Shown here: piece by piece, positions 30,868 to 42,042 of the stretch
How the letters are laid out: every line of letters begins with the position of its first letter
Position numbering within the stretch: position 1 is the first letter of the stretch
DNA from: Ashinkailepas kermadecensis
Taxonomy: Eukaryota; Arthropoda; Thecostraca; Neolepadidae
DNA: 64,000 nt
Direction of reading: 5' to 3'
NCBI GenBank assembly: GCA_034440615.1
Contig: JAOTOM010005104.1
Coordinates: 310,001-374,000, forward strand
Position numbers and translations under genes: made by a program
Notes under the pieces: model-generated
The model's database searches: none
Told to the model about the DNA's origin: nothing
The model's input: the letters and a program-made list of their open reading frames with translations, nothing else

Positions 30868-32137
30868 TCACCCCTCCCTGGAGTGGTTCGTTTGTTGGGA
30901 GCCGGAGTGGTCTGTGTGTTGGGAGCCAGGGTGGTTTGTGTCGGTGTGGTCAGTGGAGTAAGTTTTTTTTTCAGTGGAGCTAAACCGGGAATAATGTCTG
31001 TTTGAATCGAAGCAGAAGTAGTGTTGACGCGACGTGTGGGGGGAGCAACGGTGGCCGCCTGAGCATAAGTTAGTTAACGGGGAGATGGCTTCGACAGACC
31101 GTCGGGACTGGGGGTATGACACCCCGGTCGTGGCCTTGACAGCGCAGACCTCCTTCTCCTTGCGCCAAACTGGGCAGAGGGGTGATGTGGTCAGGTGATC
31201 GGATATGTTGCAGTTGAGGCAGTGGGCAGGTTTGGAGCAGGTGGATTCGGGATGAGGTGGTTCGCCGCATTTGGGGCAGCGGGCTGGTTGGCGACATGTT
31301 TTGCTGCCATGGCCATAGCGTGGGAAGTTAAAACAGCGGAGAGGATTTGGAATAAAGACTCGGACTTGGTAGCGTAGGTATCCGGCGAGGAGGATCTTGG
31401 GAAGAGTGGAAGAATTAAAGGTAAGGACAAGGAGGCTCGTGTCACGTTTCTGGCCGTCCTTGAAGGAAGTGATGCGGCGGACGTGGGTCACCCCCTCCGG
31501 CCTGAATTCCGCCTGAATATCTTCCTCAGACATGAAGCGGAGCTCCGGCGCGAAGAGTGCCCTTGGTGGCAGTTCGAATGGAGAGTGATGGTAACGGATT
31601 TTCCCCAAATGTGGTGGTGCGGAGGAGGGCTCAGGTTTGGGTTTTAATGACTAAGGTTCGGTTTGCAGGAGCTTCAATGTCGGGATTGGCTAGGGAGCAG
31701 ATGGCGAGGAGTTGTTTAGTCGGCCAGAAAACGTTGACACGGCGAAAGGAAAGGGATTCCTCGACAGGCTTGACGACGATGTACGAGCCAGCACTGTCGA
31801 GGTAGGGTTCAATGGGCTGGATGGGTTCAGCTTGGGAGGGCGTAGTCTGGTTCGAGCGTGGGTCAGCGGCGTGGAGAGTGATGGTCTGGTCTGGATTGCG
31901 AGGCGAGGTCGTGATCTTGGGACGAGCAGGGGTCGGCGAGGCGCAAAGGGCTTCCATGGCATCATCGAGGGGAATAGTTCGGCGCGAGTCATCAACGTTT
32001 GCATCAATCGAGGGAGCATCAGGTGCCAGGTCTGTGTTCGTGCGATGGTCGTCAGGTGTGGTCAGAGGAGGAAATTCCGGGTCTGAGTCCGTTGGCGAAC
32101 ATGGGTCCGTGTCCTTTTTACGCGTTTTCCCCATCAC
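30868..32137 (-). pseudogene. I-like LINE ORF1, Gag-like with zinc knuckles
   Basis: The N-terminal frame (31631-32137) begins MMGKTRKKDTDPCSP and is acidic and Pro/Thr-rich. After a frameshift the second frame (30868-31608) carries a nucleic-acid-binding middle domain (FMSEEDIQAEFRPEGV to FNFPRYGHG) and three CCHC knuckles. The first has lost its second Cys (CFNFPRYGHGSKTC); the second, CPKCGEPPHPESTC, is canonical; the third, CLNCNISDHLTTSPLC, has a longer last spacing. The family role is binding of the element RNA. Confidence 0.75.
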
Positions 32138-32149
32138 GGGGAAAAATCC

Positions 32150-35100
32150 TGCCTCATATAATTTAAATGTAATGCAATGTAATGTATTTCGGATCCTCCC
32201 GAGCAGGGTTTTTCAGTTTCCGTCACAGAAGTGCACTAATGTGCATCACAAACCATCATCACGAGCATACACGATAACAACGAGTCGTATCACAGTGCTG
32301 ATGTAAGCGATGTTCCGGAGGCCGGAAATTAGAGCCCGGACATGCGCAGCATGGTCGAAAGCCTCCGTCTGAAAACAGTGTAGCCACCTGAGTTCCTCAC
32401 ATCTGGAGGCAGATTGTTCGACGTCCGGCAAGCTCTCGGTATGAAGGAGCGGCGCGCGAATTCTGTGCGGAATCGTGGTACCTGGAGGTCACCGTTAGCC
32501 GTGGCCCTGGTGCTCCGTTGCGACACAGTTGAGCGACAGTTTAGTTGACCGCGAATTAATTCTGAGCCAGTGAACTCGTTCATAATTTTGAAAACTGAGT
32601 GAGCATCTGCCTCGGATATGAAATCCTCGAATTTGAGCCATCCTAGTTCTTTCAACGTGGGCGACACATGATCCCAGTAGTGCAAGCCGACGACAATCCT
32701 TGCACCAAAGTTGGTGCATTTTTGAATGCGTCGTTTCTGGGCTCTGCTACAGCTTCCCCAGACAGACACACAGTGTCTTATGTGAGGGAATACGAGTGCC
32801 TCAATTAGGACCCGTCTCGTAATGTGAGAAAACTTATGACGCAGTCTAGCGAGTCCAATGAGTATGCGGTTACACAGGCACACAACAGTAGATACATGCA
32901 CATCCCAGGACAGGTGTGAGTCAATTTTCACGCCAAGTAATTTCACAGACTTCGTGGGTACTATTTCCAACTGGCCCAGACGAACTGAGAATTCCACAGG
33001 TGTATGCTGTCTAGAAGATTGGAGAACAACCATCTCAGTTTTGGAGGGATTGACTTTTAGTCGATTCTGGATGAACCAGTTAAAGGCGACTGACAGTGAT
33101 TCATTCAATCGTTGGCTAATGGCTGTGATTTCGTTTCGCTTCCCAGATTCGAGGAACTGGACATCATCGGCATACATAACAATCTTGCCGTGTGGGATAT
33201 GTTGTGGGAGGTCATTGGAAAATATTAGGAACATGACCGGACCCAAGATCGAGCCCTGCACCACACCATGTGTCACCGACACAGGGCTAGAATCCTTCAC
33301 CGTTTGCGAACGGCCCTCAAGCCACGCTCGGAACCATTCGGAGTTGACGCCGTACTATCCGAGCTTGTCCATGAGGCGACTATGCTCCACGCTGTCGAAC
33401 GCCTTTGAGGTGTCAGCTGCAACCAGTGGAGTGATCTCGCCTTGGTCGATTTTGAGGGTAGCGTGGATGACCATGTCTAGCAGAGCCATCTCGGTAGACA
33501 GGCCGGGCCGGAAACCGTACTGTTCTGGGCACAGTAGATGATGACTAGTCAGACAGTCCAGTTGTGTACACACGACACGCTCGCAGAGTTTTTCGACCAC
33601 TGGCAATATCGATATTTGCCTGTAGTTGTGTGGGTCGTTTGCATTACCACTTTTGTGCAGGGGTGTTACCATCGCCGTTTTCCGTGACGGTGGCAGTTCA
33701 CAGCTTGTGGTGCACGAGTTGATAATGTTTAACAGGTGCGGGTCGACCACACTAAACGTCATCCTGAGCATCTGGATGGTGATGCCATCAGCTCCGGACG
33801 CTCGTGAGCCACCCATGCGCTGCAACGCTTTTGACAGCTCTGGCATCGTCACAGGAAACGGTGTGAATGCGCCGCTACAGACACGTGGGGGTCTTGGCCA
33901 GAGGGGCTCTCCGGGCGGCGACATCGCTAGATCAGCAGCTATCGCTGCACCGACGCCGGTGAAATGCCGGTTGAGCCGTTCATGCCAATCAGGCGGTTGA
34001 ATGGTTGTGCCAGGCTCTTCTATCGTTGACTTGCTGGAGGCAATAATGAACTTGCGGTTGTTCTTCCACGGTGTGCGGGTACCAGCAGTATGAAAGTATT
34101 CTGTGCATGCGTGATGTTGAGCCGTTCGGAGTGCTTTCTTGTGCTCACGGTAATTCCGCTGGGCTTCTTCGCTTCGTGCTGCATCTCTGTGCTCGCGCGC
34201 CTGTTTCAGTGCTGCCCTTGCTGTATGAACGTCATCATGCTGCAACCAAGGCGGCGACCGGTGTTTCAGCTTGATTTGACGAAGGGGCATGTGATGGTCG
34301 ATTATTGGCTGCCATGCAGCCAGCCATGCGTCCCACTTGTCCGAGGTGTTGGTCGCTTGATAAACAGCGGACCAGTCGGCCAACAGCAGATCTAGGCACA
34401 AAGCATTTTGATCTAAGCGTCTTGTCGATCGGATGGTAATGACGGTGGGCTGAGGGCGACGCCTGTCAATTGTGATAGATGCAGCAATGACGTCGTGGTC
34501 GCTGAAATCTGTGTGAATGACTCGAACTTCTGTGGTCAGGTCAGACCGATTTGTGATGAGATGATCGAGGAGGCTCGGGCTGTCTCCTTCTCGTCGTGGT
34601 GGGTGTGTGACGTTGGTTATCAGCTGGCTGAGGGACATCGCAAAGCGTACGCAGATAAGCCCGCACACCCGGTTTGTCGGGCTGCAGCACGTCAAAGTTG
34701 GTGTCACCGAGAAGAAAGATGGGCTTGCCCAGGGTTAGGACGTGTGCCAGCTGATCATGTAGCTCCTCACTGGCCGGTGTCACTGCACTATTTGGGGAAC
34801 GGTATACAGCTCCAATGACAACTGTTGTTAGATCAGTCACAGTGATCCACAGTGATTCTAGAGATGAGTTCGGTGTAGGCACCCACAATGGCTCGACAGC
34901 GAGGCGATTACGGGAGATAATAGCGACTCCACGCCCGTGCGACACTTCCCTCCGCCTGATGTTGAAGCCAGGTAAGATGAGGGTGCTGTCGTCCATATCT
35001 ACGGAGAGCAGTGTCTCGGTGGCGCAGAATATGTAAAATTGCTCGGTCGATAGCGGTTGGTTGATGTCGTCTAGGTGTTTGGTCAGCGAGCTGACATTCC

Positions 35101-35300
35101 CGTGGCCGATTTTGAGTCGACGACAACGTCTCTGTTGCTGGACTTTACCGACGTTCTGCGTTTGACGAAGCGTCAATCGTGGAGGCTGCAAGAGACATCG
35201 GCTGAATGTTCGCCGTGGAGGTGGCATTGCACTCGCAGTGCTTTGTACAGCTGAGGGAGTAAATAAAGATAAAGGACACAGAAACTCAGGTAACGGAAAT
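32150..35300 (-). mobile_element. CR1/Daphne-like non-LTR retrotransposon
   Basis: This is a second minus-strand LINE lying head-to-tail with the previous one. Its 3' end is a short CATTACATTGCATTACATTT tail (32162-32190). It encodes an EN-RT protein; no ORF1 is recognisable upstream, where a GACGGGTGTCACCCCA direct repeat occurs twice (35325 and 35367). The clade is uncertain: the RT core resembles CR1-supergroup elements and there is no RNase H. Confidence 0.7.
32329..35227 (-). pseudogene. EN-RT polyprotein of the CR1/Daphne-like LINE, two lesions
   Basis: The endonuclease starts in the frame beginning MPPPRRTFSRC, with LKIGHGNVSSLTKHL, ATETLL, AVYRSPN, FLLGDTNFD and, after a frameshift near 34620, SLLDHLITN and FSDHDVIAA. 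The RT follows in one frame: SGADGITIQMLR, NYRQISILPVVEKL, AADTSKAFDSVEHSRL, then HGVVQGSILGPVMFLIF, the catalytic YADDVQFLES, and a C-terminus ending STMLRMSGL. A single in-frame TAG at 33355-33357 splits the RT. With only two lesions in ~950 codons this copy is relatively young. Confidence 0.8.
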
Positions 35301-35850
35301 ACGACGACGAAAAAAAGGTGGGGTGACGGGTGTCACCCCACTAGAAAGAGAAGTGAGAAAAGAGCGACGGGTGTCACCCCACGAAAATGAAAACTCAGGA
35401 ACTGCGGTAACTGGCAGTCAGTCGCGCGAAAACTGGCAGGGCGCAGTAATCAGTGAGCTTCGGCAACGAAATAGTACTGAATACTCCATGTGTGAGCAGG
35501 GGTATTGTGGAGCATGGTTATGAAGAATTAATGGATGAATGGTGTGGATGATGCATGAATGTTTGTGGTTTAGAAATGCATGGTAGAAATGAATACATAC
35601 ACACGCACTGGCATTACTGATGAGAGTTTAGATGACGGGAGAACCATCTGGTTCCGGAAAGCTTCCGGAAGCTTTGACCACCAAAAAATGTGATATGCCA
35701 CGCCCACTCTCCGCCAACTTCATAAAGTGAGGCCCATGATGAGGGTGCTCAACAGACTACGGGGTGCCTTTCTGAAGCTATGATGGGTGGGTCTGTAGCT
35801 ATGCTGACGCCAATCTGCGGTATGAAGGGCGCCCATCTGGAGCTATGATG
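35301..35850. other. No gene seen
   Basis: There is a self-complementary GGAAAGCTTCCGGAAGCTTT stretch near 35657 and a GGTGGGTCTGTAGCTATG/GGAGCTATGATGGTGCC repeat at 35775-35860. No coding frame or RNA gene is visible. Confidence 0.35.
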
Positions 35851-36808
35851 GTGCCTTTAATAGTAACCGAGGATTTCACTATTGAATTTTAACATTTCAA
35901 TTTTCGCCCCGACCGATAATTTCAAACCAGTAGCGAGAAAAGTTGTGTGCTGCATGACTTCGACTATGCTAATCTTAGGCGAGTTACTGTCGAAAGTTAT
36001 TTATATAAATCACACCATTCAAGCAGCTTGAAAAAACTTAGAAATTGCACCCCTAAAAAATGGCGAGTGGATTTTTTATCTTTGCGATTTTATTTGAGGG
36101 GAGTTTTGTCACGTTTTATTTTTACTCCTGTATAAGTGGGTTTTACTCCTGTATAAATGGGCCGATTCTGGCTGTAGTGCAACGCCAGATCAGCCCGCGG
36201 CAGGGCAGGAGCAAGCTCCGAAAACCCAATCATAGTCCAAAAATCAGTTGAATATTATGGTTCCCATGTAGGGGACGTACCAGATATTGCGCTGCACCCG
36301 TACTTCTGGCATGTCAGACGCCAGCTGACAACAGAGCCATCGACACTCTGTCTGGAGTTGTGAGGGCGCCTTTAATGGCAGCTGGGGATTTAACTACGAA
36401 TGTCAAAGTTCCAACTTTCGTCCCGACCGATAATTTCATACCAGGTGCGAGAAGAGGCATAGGCTATCTTCGATCATGCTGATCTTCGGGGGCTACTGTC
36501 GAATATTGTCTATGCTACACACCATTGCAATCCAAGGGAATGAGGCAGCCCCGATCAGCTCCATTCAGGCAACTGATCGGGATCGATAATTAGCTATGAA
36601 AGAAAAATGGGGGTCAGAAGTTTCACTCTTACTCTCTTCCTAGCAGTTTCTCTAATAGCCTTATTTTTGATTTCACGATAAATGGGCCGATTCTGGCTGT
36701 AGTGCAGCGCCAGATCAACCCGCGGCAGGGCAGGAGCGAGCTCCAAAAACCCCGCCATAGTACAAAAATCAGTTTAATATTCTGGTCCCCATGTAGGGGA
36801 CGTATCAG
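35851..36808. repeat. ~515-bp tandem duplication containing U2 snRNA sequence
   Basis: 35851-36291 and 36366-36808 align in direct orientation: GCCTTTAATxGxxxCxGxGG, CCGACCGATAATTTCA(A/T)ACCAG, and the U2 3' half all recur at an offset near 515. Divergence is moderate. U2 genes are often tandemly arrayed, so this may be the remnant of a short array. Confidence 0.7.
36158..36291 (-). pseudogene. 5'-truncated U2 snRNA copy
   Basis: It matches the 3' three-quarters of the neighbouring U2 sequence with about a dozen substitutions. The first ~45 bases, including the branch-site recognition GTAGTA, are missing. It cannot act as U2. Confidence 0.75.
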
Positions 36809-36868
36809 ATATTAAGCTGATAAGAACAGTTACTACACTTTGATCTTAGCCGGAGGCCGAGAAGCGAT
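36682..36868 (-). ncRNA. U2 spliceosomal snRNA (variant or recent pseudogene)
   Basis: On the minus strand it starts ATCGCTTCTCGGCCTCCGGC and continues TAAGATCAAAGTGTAGTAAC, TGTTCTTATCAGC and TTAATATCTGATACGTCCCC, the conserved U2 5' domain with the GTAGTA branch-site recognition element. Stem IIa (GTCCCC/GGGGAC) pairs, an Sm-like ATTTTTG follows, and the final hairpin TCTGGC/GCCAGA pairs although its bases differ from common metazoan U2, suggesting compensatory change. The length, ~187, is normal. Deviations are an extra A before the recognition element, TAGTAA for the usual TAGTAT, and a non-consensus base after the Sm run. So it is either a lineage-specific U2 or a pseudogene. Confidence 0.8.
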
Positions 36869-36999
36869 GCAATCTGGTGGTCCTTTTCGATCTTTTAGAA
36901 ATTTCGATGTTGACGTTTCGTTTAGGAACTCAAAAAATAATTTTCCCATCTACGGTTGGCGTCCAAAATGAGGTAAAATGTTGATTTATACACGAATAA

Positions 37000-37229
37000 C
37001 TACTCACGTATATATATCTGCCCTAATATCCCTTTAAAAAATAATTGTTTTCCAACAATAATTAAAACGTTTGAGTCTCTCAAATAGTACTGCATTGCCC
37101 ACACGGGGTGGACCGGCCGGCCGGCTGGTCCAGCGGCGCCCTTATCGGGTCGGCAGCAGCCCAAAACCGGTGCCGTGATTGACCCTTCTCCTTCGCTGCA
37201 GCATCGACCATCCTAGTTAATTAAAATGC
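37000..37229. other. Intergenic, nothing recognised
   Basis: AT-rich DNA followed by a GGCCGGCCGGC block near 37114-37126. Confidence 0.3.
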
Positions 37230-37610
37230 CTACCAAACCGCATTTTCACCATCAATTAGCACAAACACGGGTTTTCGCGTAGATGGCGCCACTGTACCGC
37301 TTTCGACGCGATAAGAGACGCTTTGTTGGTGCCTTCGTCGTTTTTCCAAGGCTGGAACGTGCGCTCGAACACCAGCTCGCCGTCGTAGCAACAGATGGCA
37401 CGACACACTACGGTCATCGACCTGTTTATCACGTGACGTAGTGCGGCAGGTACCGCCCCCGGCGCCGGCCGCCGCCGCCCAGCCCGCAGTCGCTCGCCGG
37501 GCGCCGCTTGACGCGTTTGGGCGCACCGCCGCCCGGACCCAGCTACGTCGGTGAACTTCACATGCAGGCCACACGTCGCCATGCTGGATTAGTCATGGAT
37601 CCACACTGAA
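37230..37610 (-). other. GC/CpG-rich island with possible first exon
   Basis: Two overlapping open frames of 108 and 114 codons occur on the minus strand; one begins MATCGLHVKFTDVAGSG. CpG density is clearly higher than in the surroundings, and a GGGCGGTACCTG step could be a donor. A CpG-rich 350-bp patch in otherwise AT-rich DNA might be a promoter and first exon. I recognise no domain. Confidence 0.25.
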
Positions 37611-38130
37611 GGTAAGAGGGCAGCACATCAGCTGCAGCAAACACTACCATACTCCATACCTTACCTTCAGGTACTCGAAAGGACTTTTTCGTTACAATTT
37701 CGATAACGTCTCCATTCCGGAGAGTTCGCACACGAAAGCTCAGAGCGTAAAAAGAAACCCATCTCCTTCATGCTAGCATGATGTTGGTACTCTTCAATGA
37801 CTTGGCGCATTTATGAATACTCTGTCCCGAGCGGACCGGCTGGCGGGCAGATCGAGCGGCGCCCATACCAAGTCTGTAGAGGTCACCAGGTAGTCTTGGG
37901 ATTGGTCTTCCCGTCCATCCACACAACACCAATAACCCGAGCTATGTCATTGTCCAAAACCTAATGAGGAACATCCAATAGAAAATACGAGTAGCGGCAT
38001 TCTTCACTTCCCTCATTTCCAGCAGATCCCTCGATATCCCACCGCAGGGTAGATCGGCAGAAGCAGTTTCCTACAGCAGAGACGTTCATGATTCGGCAGA
38101 CGTTATATAAAATTGAGTGTATTTATATCC
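37611..38130. other. No gene seen
   Basis: Unique intergenic DNA; GTAAGAGGGCAGCAC and the nearby ACCTTACCTTCAGG form a weak imperfect inverted pair around 37612-37672. Confidence 0.3.
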
Positions 38131-38314
38131 AGGGGCGCAGCCAGGATTTTCCAAGGGGGCAACCAAAACAAATGTTATGAAGAAAGATTCCGGCACGCTT
38201 CGCGCGACAAAGATGCATGGTTTTGTGTGGTGAAAAACTCAAAATGTATCGTTTCATCTATGGTATTTTTGGTGCTAAGGGAGGGGGCCGTTCCCCTTGG
38301 CTGCGCCTATTAGT
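38131..38314. mobile_element. Small MITE-like element
   Basis: The left end CCAGGGGCGCAGCCAGG and right end CCTTGGCTGCGCCTATTA are inverted versions of a GGCGCAGCC core, bounding ~180 bp with no coding frame. Such termini are typical of non-autonomous DNA elements in invertebrates. The target duplication is unclear. Confidence 0.5.
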
Positions 38315-38543
38315 ACCTACCTCTGATCCCAAAAATACTCTTCGACAATGCATAAATTACTTACTATTTATGCCGAAGCAACTAATGGTGAAACTGCTAC
38401 GTCCTTCAGACTAAGGCAATTTGAAAGACAAACTATGAGTCCCTTGTAACTCGAGGGGGACGCCTACCCATGTAGCTCCAGGAATGCCACCTGGTACCTT
38501 AAGAGATACTCTGTGACATATATAAATATCTATATATCTATCT

Positions 38544-38740
<197 letters not shown>

Positions 38741-38849
38741 TTTATTCATATCCTCATACTTGTGTTGATGTTCCTCTTCTACCACCTGCCTCCCGTGTCC
38801 GTCAGCCCTGAGTATTCCAGGTCAGCGTCTATCACCTCAAACCGTACCG

Positions 38850-39062
38850 AACACACAGAGGATACACACAGGACACATACCGGACACACACAGGACACAT
38901 ACCGGACACACACAGGACACATACCAGACACACACAGGACACACACAGGACACATACCGGACACACACAGGACACATACCGGACACACACAGGACACATA
39001 CCGGACACACACAGGACACACACATAGGACACACATAGGACACACACAGGACACACACAGGA
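38850..39062 (+). repeat. Minisatellite ACACACAGGACACATACCGG
   Basis: Roughly 10- and 20-bp units mix ACACAGGACAC with ACATACCGGAC. This small array just precedes the large CAGCTG array and shares the GGACAC core. Confidence 0.85.
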
Positions 39063-39229
39063 GTGCGAGAGTCCACATCCGACACAGATAACAGGACAAC
39101 AGGACAGGGAACTCACCACGTCGTCACTAGATAACTGCAGATAGGCTGGTCACAGTGAGCGACGGCTCCTCATACTTTCGGCTCCTCATACTACCCCGGG
39201 TAGCCGTACCCATACACATCAGATTCCTC

Positions 39230-42042
39230 AGCTGTCTCCGGATACCTCATCTATCCCGAACACCTCAGCTGTCCCGGACACCTCAGCTGTCACCGGCCAC
39301 CTCAGCTGTCACCGGCCACCTCAGCTGTCCTCAGACACCTCAGCTGTCCCCGGACACCTCAGCTGTCCCTAGACACCTCAGCTGTCCTCAGACACCTCAG
39401 CTGACCCGGACACCTCAATTATCACCGGACACCTCAGCTGTCCCCGGACACCTCAGCTGTCCCCGGACACCTCAGCTGTCCCCGCACACTTCAGCTGTCC
39501 CGGACACTTTAGCTGTCCCGAACACTTGAGCTGTCTTGGACACCTAAGCTGTCCCTGACACCTCAGCTGTCCCGGACACCTCAGCTGTCCCCGGGCACCT
39601 CAGCTGTCCCGGACACCTCAGCTGTCCCGGACACCTCAGCTGTCACCGGACACCTCAGCTGTCCTCGGACACCTCAATTATCACCGGATACCTCAGCTGT
39701 CACCGGACACCTCAGCTGTCCCGGACACCTCAGCTGTCCCGGACACTTTAGCTGTCCCGAACACTTGAGCTGTCTCGGACACCTAAGCTGTCCCGGACAC
39801 CTCAACTGTTCGGGGCACCTCAGCTATTCCCAGACACCTCAGCTGTCCCGAACACCTCAGCTGTCCCGGACACCTCAGCTGTCCCGGACACCTCAGCTGT
39901 CCCGGACACCTCAGCTGTCCCGGACACCTCAGCTGTCCCGGACACCTCAGCTGTCCCCGGACACCTCAGCTGTCCCGGACACCTCAGCTGTCCCCGGACA
40001 CCTCAGCTGTCCCGAACACCTCAGCTGTCCCGGACACCTCAGCTGTCCCGAACACCTCAGCTGTCCCGGACACCTCAGCTGTCCCGGACACCTCAGCTGT
40101 CCCCGGACACCTCAGCTGTCCCGGACACCTCAGCTGTCCCGGACACCTCAGCTGTCCCGGACACCTCAGCTGTCCCGGACACCTCAGCTGTCCCGGACAC
40201 CTCAGCTGTCCCGGACACCTCAGCTGTCCCCGGACACCTCAGCTGTCCCGGACACCTCAGCTGTCCCGGACACCTCAGCTGTCCCGGACACCTCAGCTGT
40301 CCCCGGACACCTCAGCTGTCACCGGACACCTCAGCTGTCCAGGACACCTCAGCTGTCCAGGACACCTCAGCTGTCCCGGACACCTCAGCTGTCCCGGACA
40401 CCTCAGCTGTCCCGGACACCTCAGCTGTCCCGGACACCTCAGCTGTCCCGGACACCTCAGCTGTCCCGGACACCTCAGCTGTCCCGGACACCTCAGCTGT
40501 CCCGGACACCTCATCTGTCCCGGACACCTCAGCTGTCCCGGAAACCTCATCTGTCCCCGGACACCTCAGCTGTCCCGGACACCTCAGCTGTCCCCGCACA
40601 CCTCAGCTGTCCCTGACACCTCAGCTGTCCCGGACACCTTAGCTGTCCCGGACACCCCAGCTCTCCCGACACCACATCTGTCCCGGACACCTCAGCTGTC
40701 CAGGACACCTCAGCTGTCCCGGACACCTCAGCTGTCCAGGACACCTCAGCTGTCCAGGACACCTCAGCTGTCTCGGACACCTCAGCTGTCCCGGACACCT
40801 CAGCTGTCCCGGACACCTCAGCTGTCCCCGGACACCTCAGCTGTCCCGGACACCTCAGCTGTCCCCGGACACCTCAGCTGTCCCCGGACACCTCAGCTGT
40901 CCCGGACACCTCAGCTGTCCAGGACACCTCAGCTGTCCCGGACACCTCAGCTGTCCCGGACACCTCAGCTGTCCCGGACACCTCAGCTGTCCCGGACACC
41001 TCAGCTGTCCCGGACACCTCAGCTGTCCCGGACACCTCAGCTGTCCCGAACACCTCAGCTGTCCCGGACACCTCAGCTGTCCCGGACACCTCAGCTGTCC
41101 CGGACACCTCAGCTGTCCCCGGACACCTCAGCTGTCACCGGACACCTCAGCTGTCCAGGACACCTCAGCTGTCCAGGACACCTCAGCTGTCCCGGACACC
41201 TCAGCTGTCCCGGACACCTCAGCTGTCCCGGACACCTCAGCTGTCCCGGACACCTCAGCTGTCCCGGACACCTCAGCTGTCCAGGACACCTCAGCTGTCC
41301 AGGACACCTCAGCTGTCCCGGACACCTCAGCTGTCCCGGACACCTCAGCTGTCCCGGACACCTCAGCTGTCCCCGGACACCTCAGCTGTCCCGGACACCT
41401 CAGCTGTCCCCTCACACCTCAGCTGTCCCGGACACCTCAGCTGTCCAGGACACCTCAGCTGTCCAGGACACCTCAGCTGTCCCGGACACCTCAGCTGTCC
41501 CGGACACCTCAGCTGTCCAGGACACCTCAGCTGTCCCGGACACCTCAGCTGTCCAGGACACCTCAGCTGTCCAGGACACCTCAGCTGTCCCGGACACCTC
41601 AGCTGTCCCGGACACCTCAGCTGTCCCGGACACCTCAGCTGTCCCCGGACACCTCAGCTGTCCCGGACACCTCAGCTGTCCCCGGACACCTCAGCTGTCA
41701 CCGGACACCTCAGCTGTCCAGGACACCTCAGCTGTCCAGGACACCTCAGCTGTCCCGGACACCTCAGCTGTCCAGGACACCTTAGCTGTCCCGGACACCT
41801 CAGCTGTCCCGGACACCTCAGCTGTCCCGGACACCTCAGCTGTCCCGGACACCTCAGCTGTCCCCGGACACCTCAGCTGTCCCGGACACCTCAGCTGTCC
41901 CGGACACCTCAGCTGTCCCGGACACCTCAGCTGTCCAGGACACCTCAGCTGTCCCGGACACCTCAGCTGTCCCGGACACCTCAGCTGTCCCGGACACCTC
42001 AGCTGTCCCGGACACCTCAGCTGTCCCGGACACCTCAGCTGT
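39230..42042 (+). repeat. 2.8-kb minisatellite, CTCAGCTGTCCCGGACAC, ~150 copies
   Basis: The 18-bp unit has a 19-bp variant with an extra C and point variants (CCAGG, CACCGG, CCGAAC). Each unit carries CAGCTG, which is an E-box core and PvuII site. Variants occur in blocks that recur (for example CACCGG then two CCAGG units near 40320, 41133 and 41698, spaced ~560-810 bp), indicating higher-order repeats. Frames are open by virtue of the 18-bp period and should not be read as genes. Confidence 0.95.

Larger units (their letters stand above)
26340..32145 (-). mobile_element. I/Nimb-like non-LTR retrotransposon, degenerate
   Basis: Read on the minus strand from 32137 downward, the order is ORF1 (two frames), endonuclease, reverse transcriptase and RNase H. 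A Gag-like ORF1 with zinc knuckles and an RNase H C-terminal to RT fit the I group. The RT region (27300-28500) is badly broken, and 29431-30182 is foreign. The 5' end abuts the 3' tail of the LINE at 32150-35300. Confidence 0.75.

Noticed and set aside
39765..40616. 283-codon frame of repeated RTPQLS
   Set aside because: Generated by the 18-bp minisatellite; the opposite strand is equally open.
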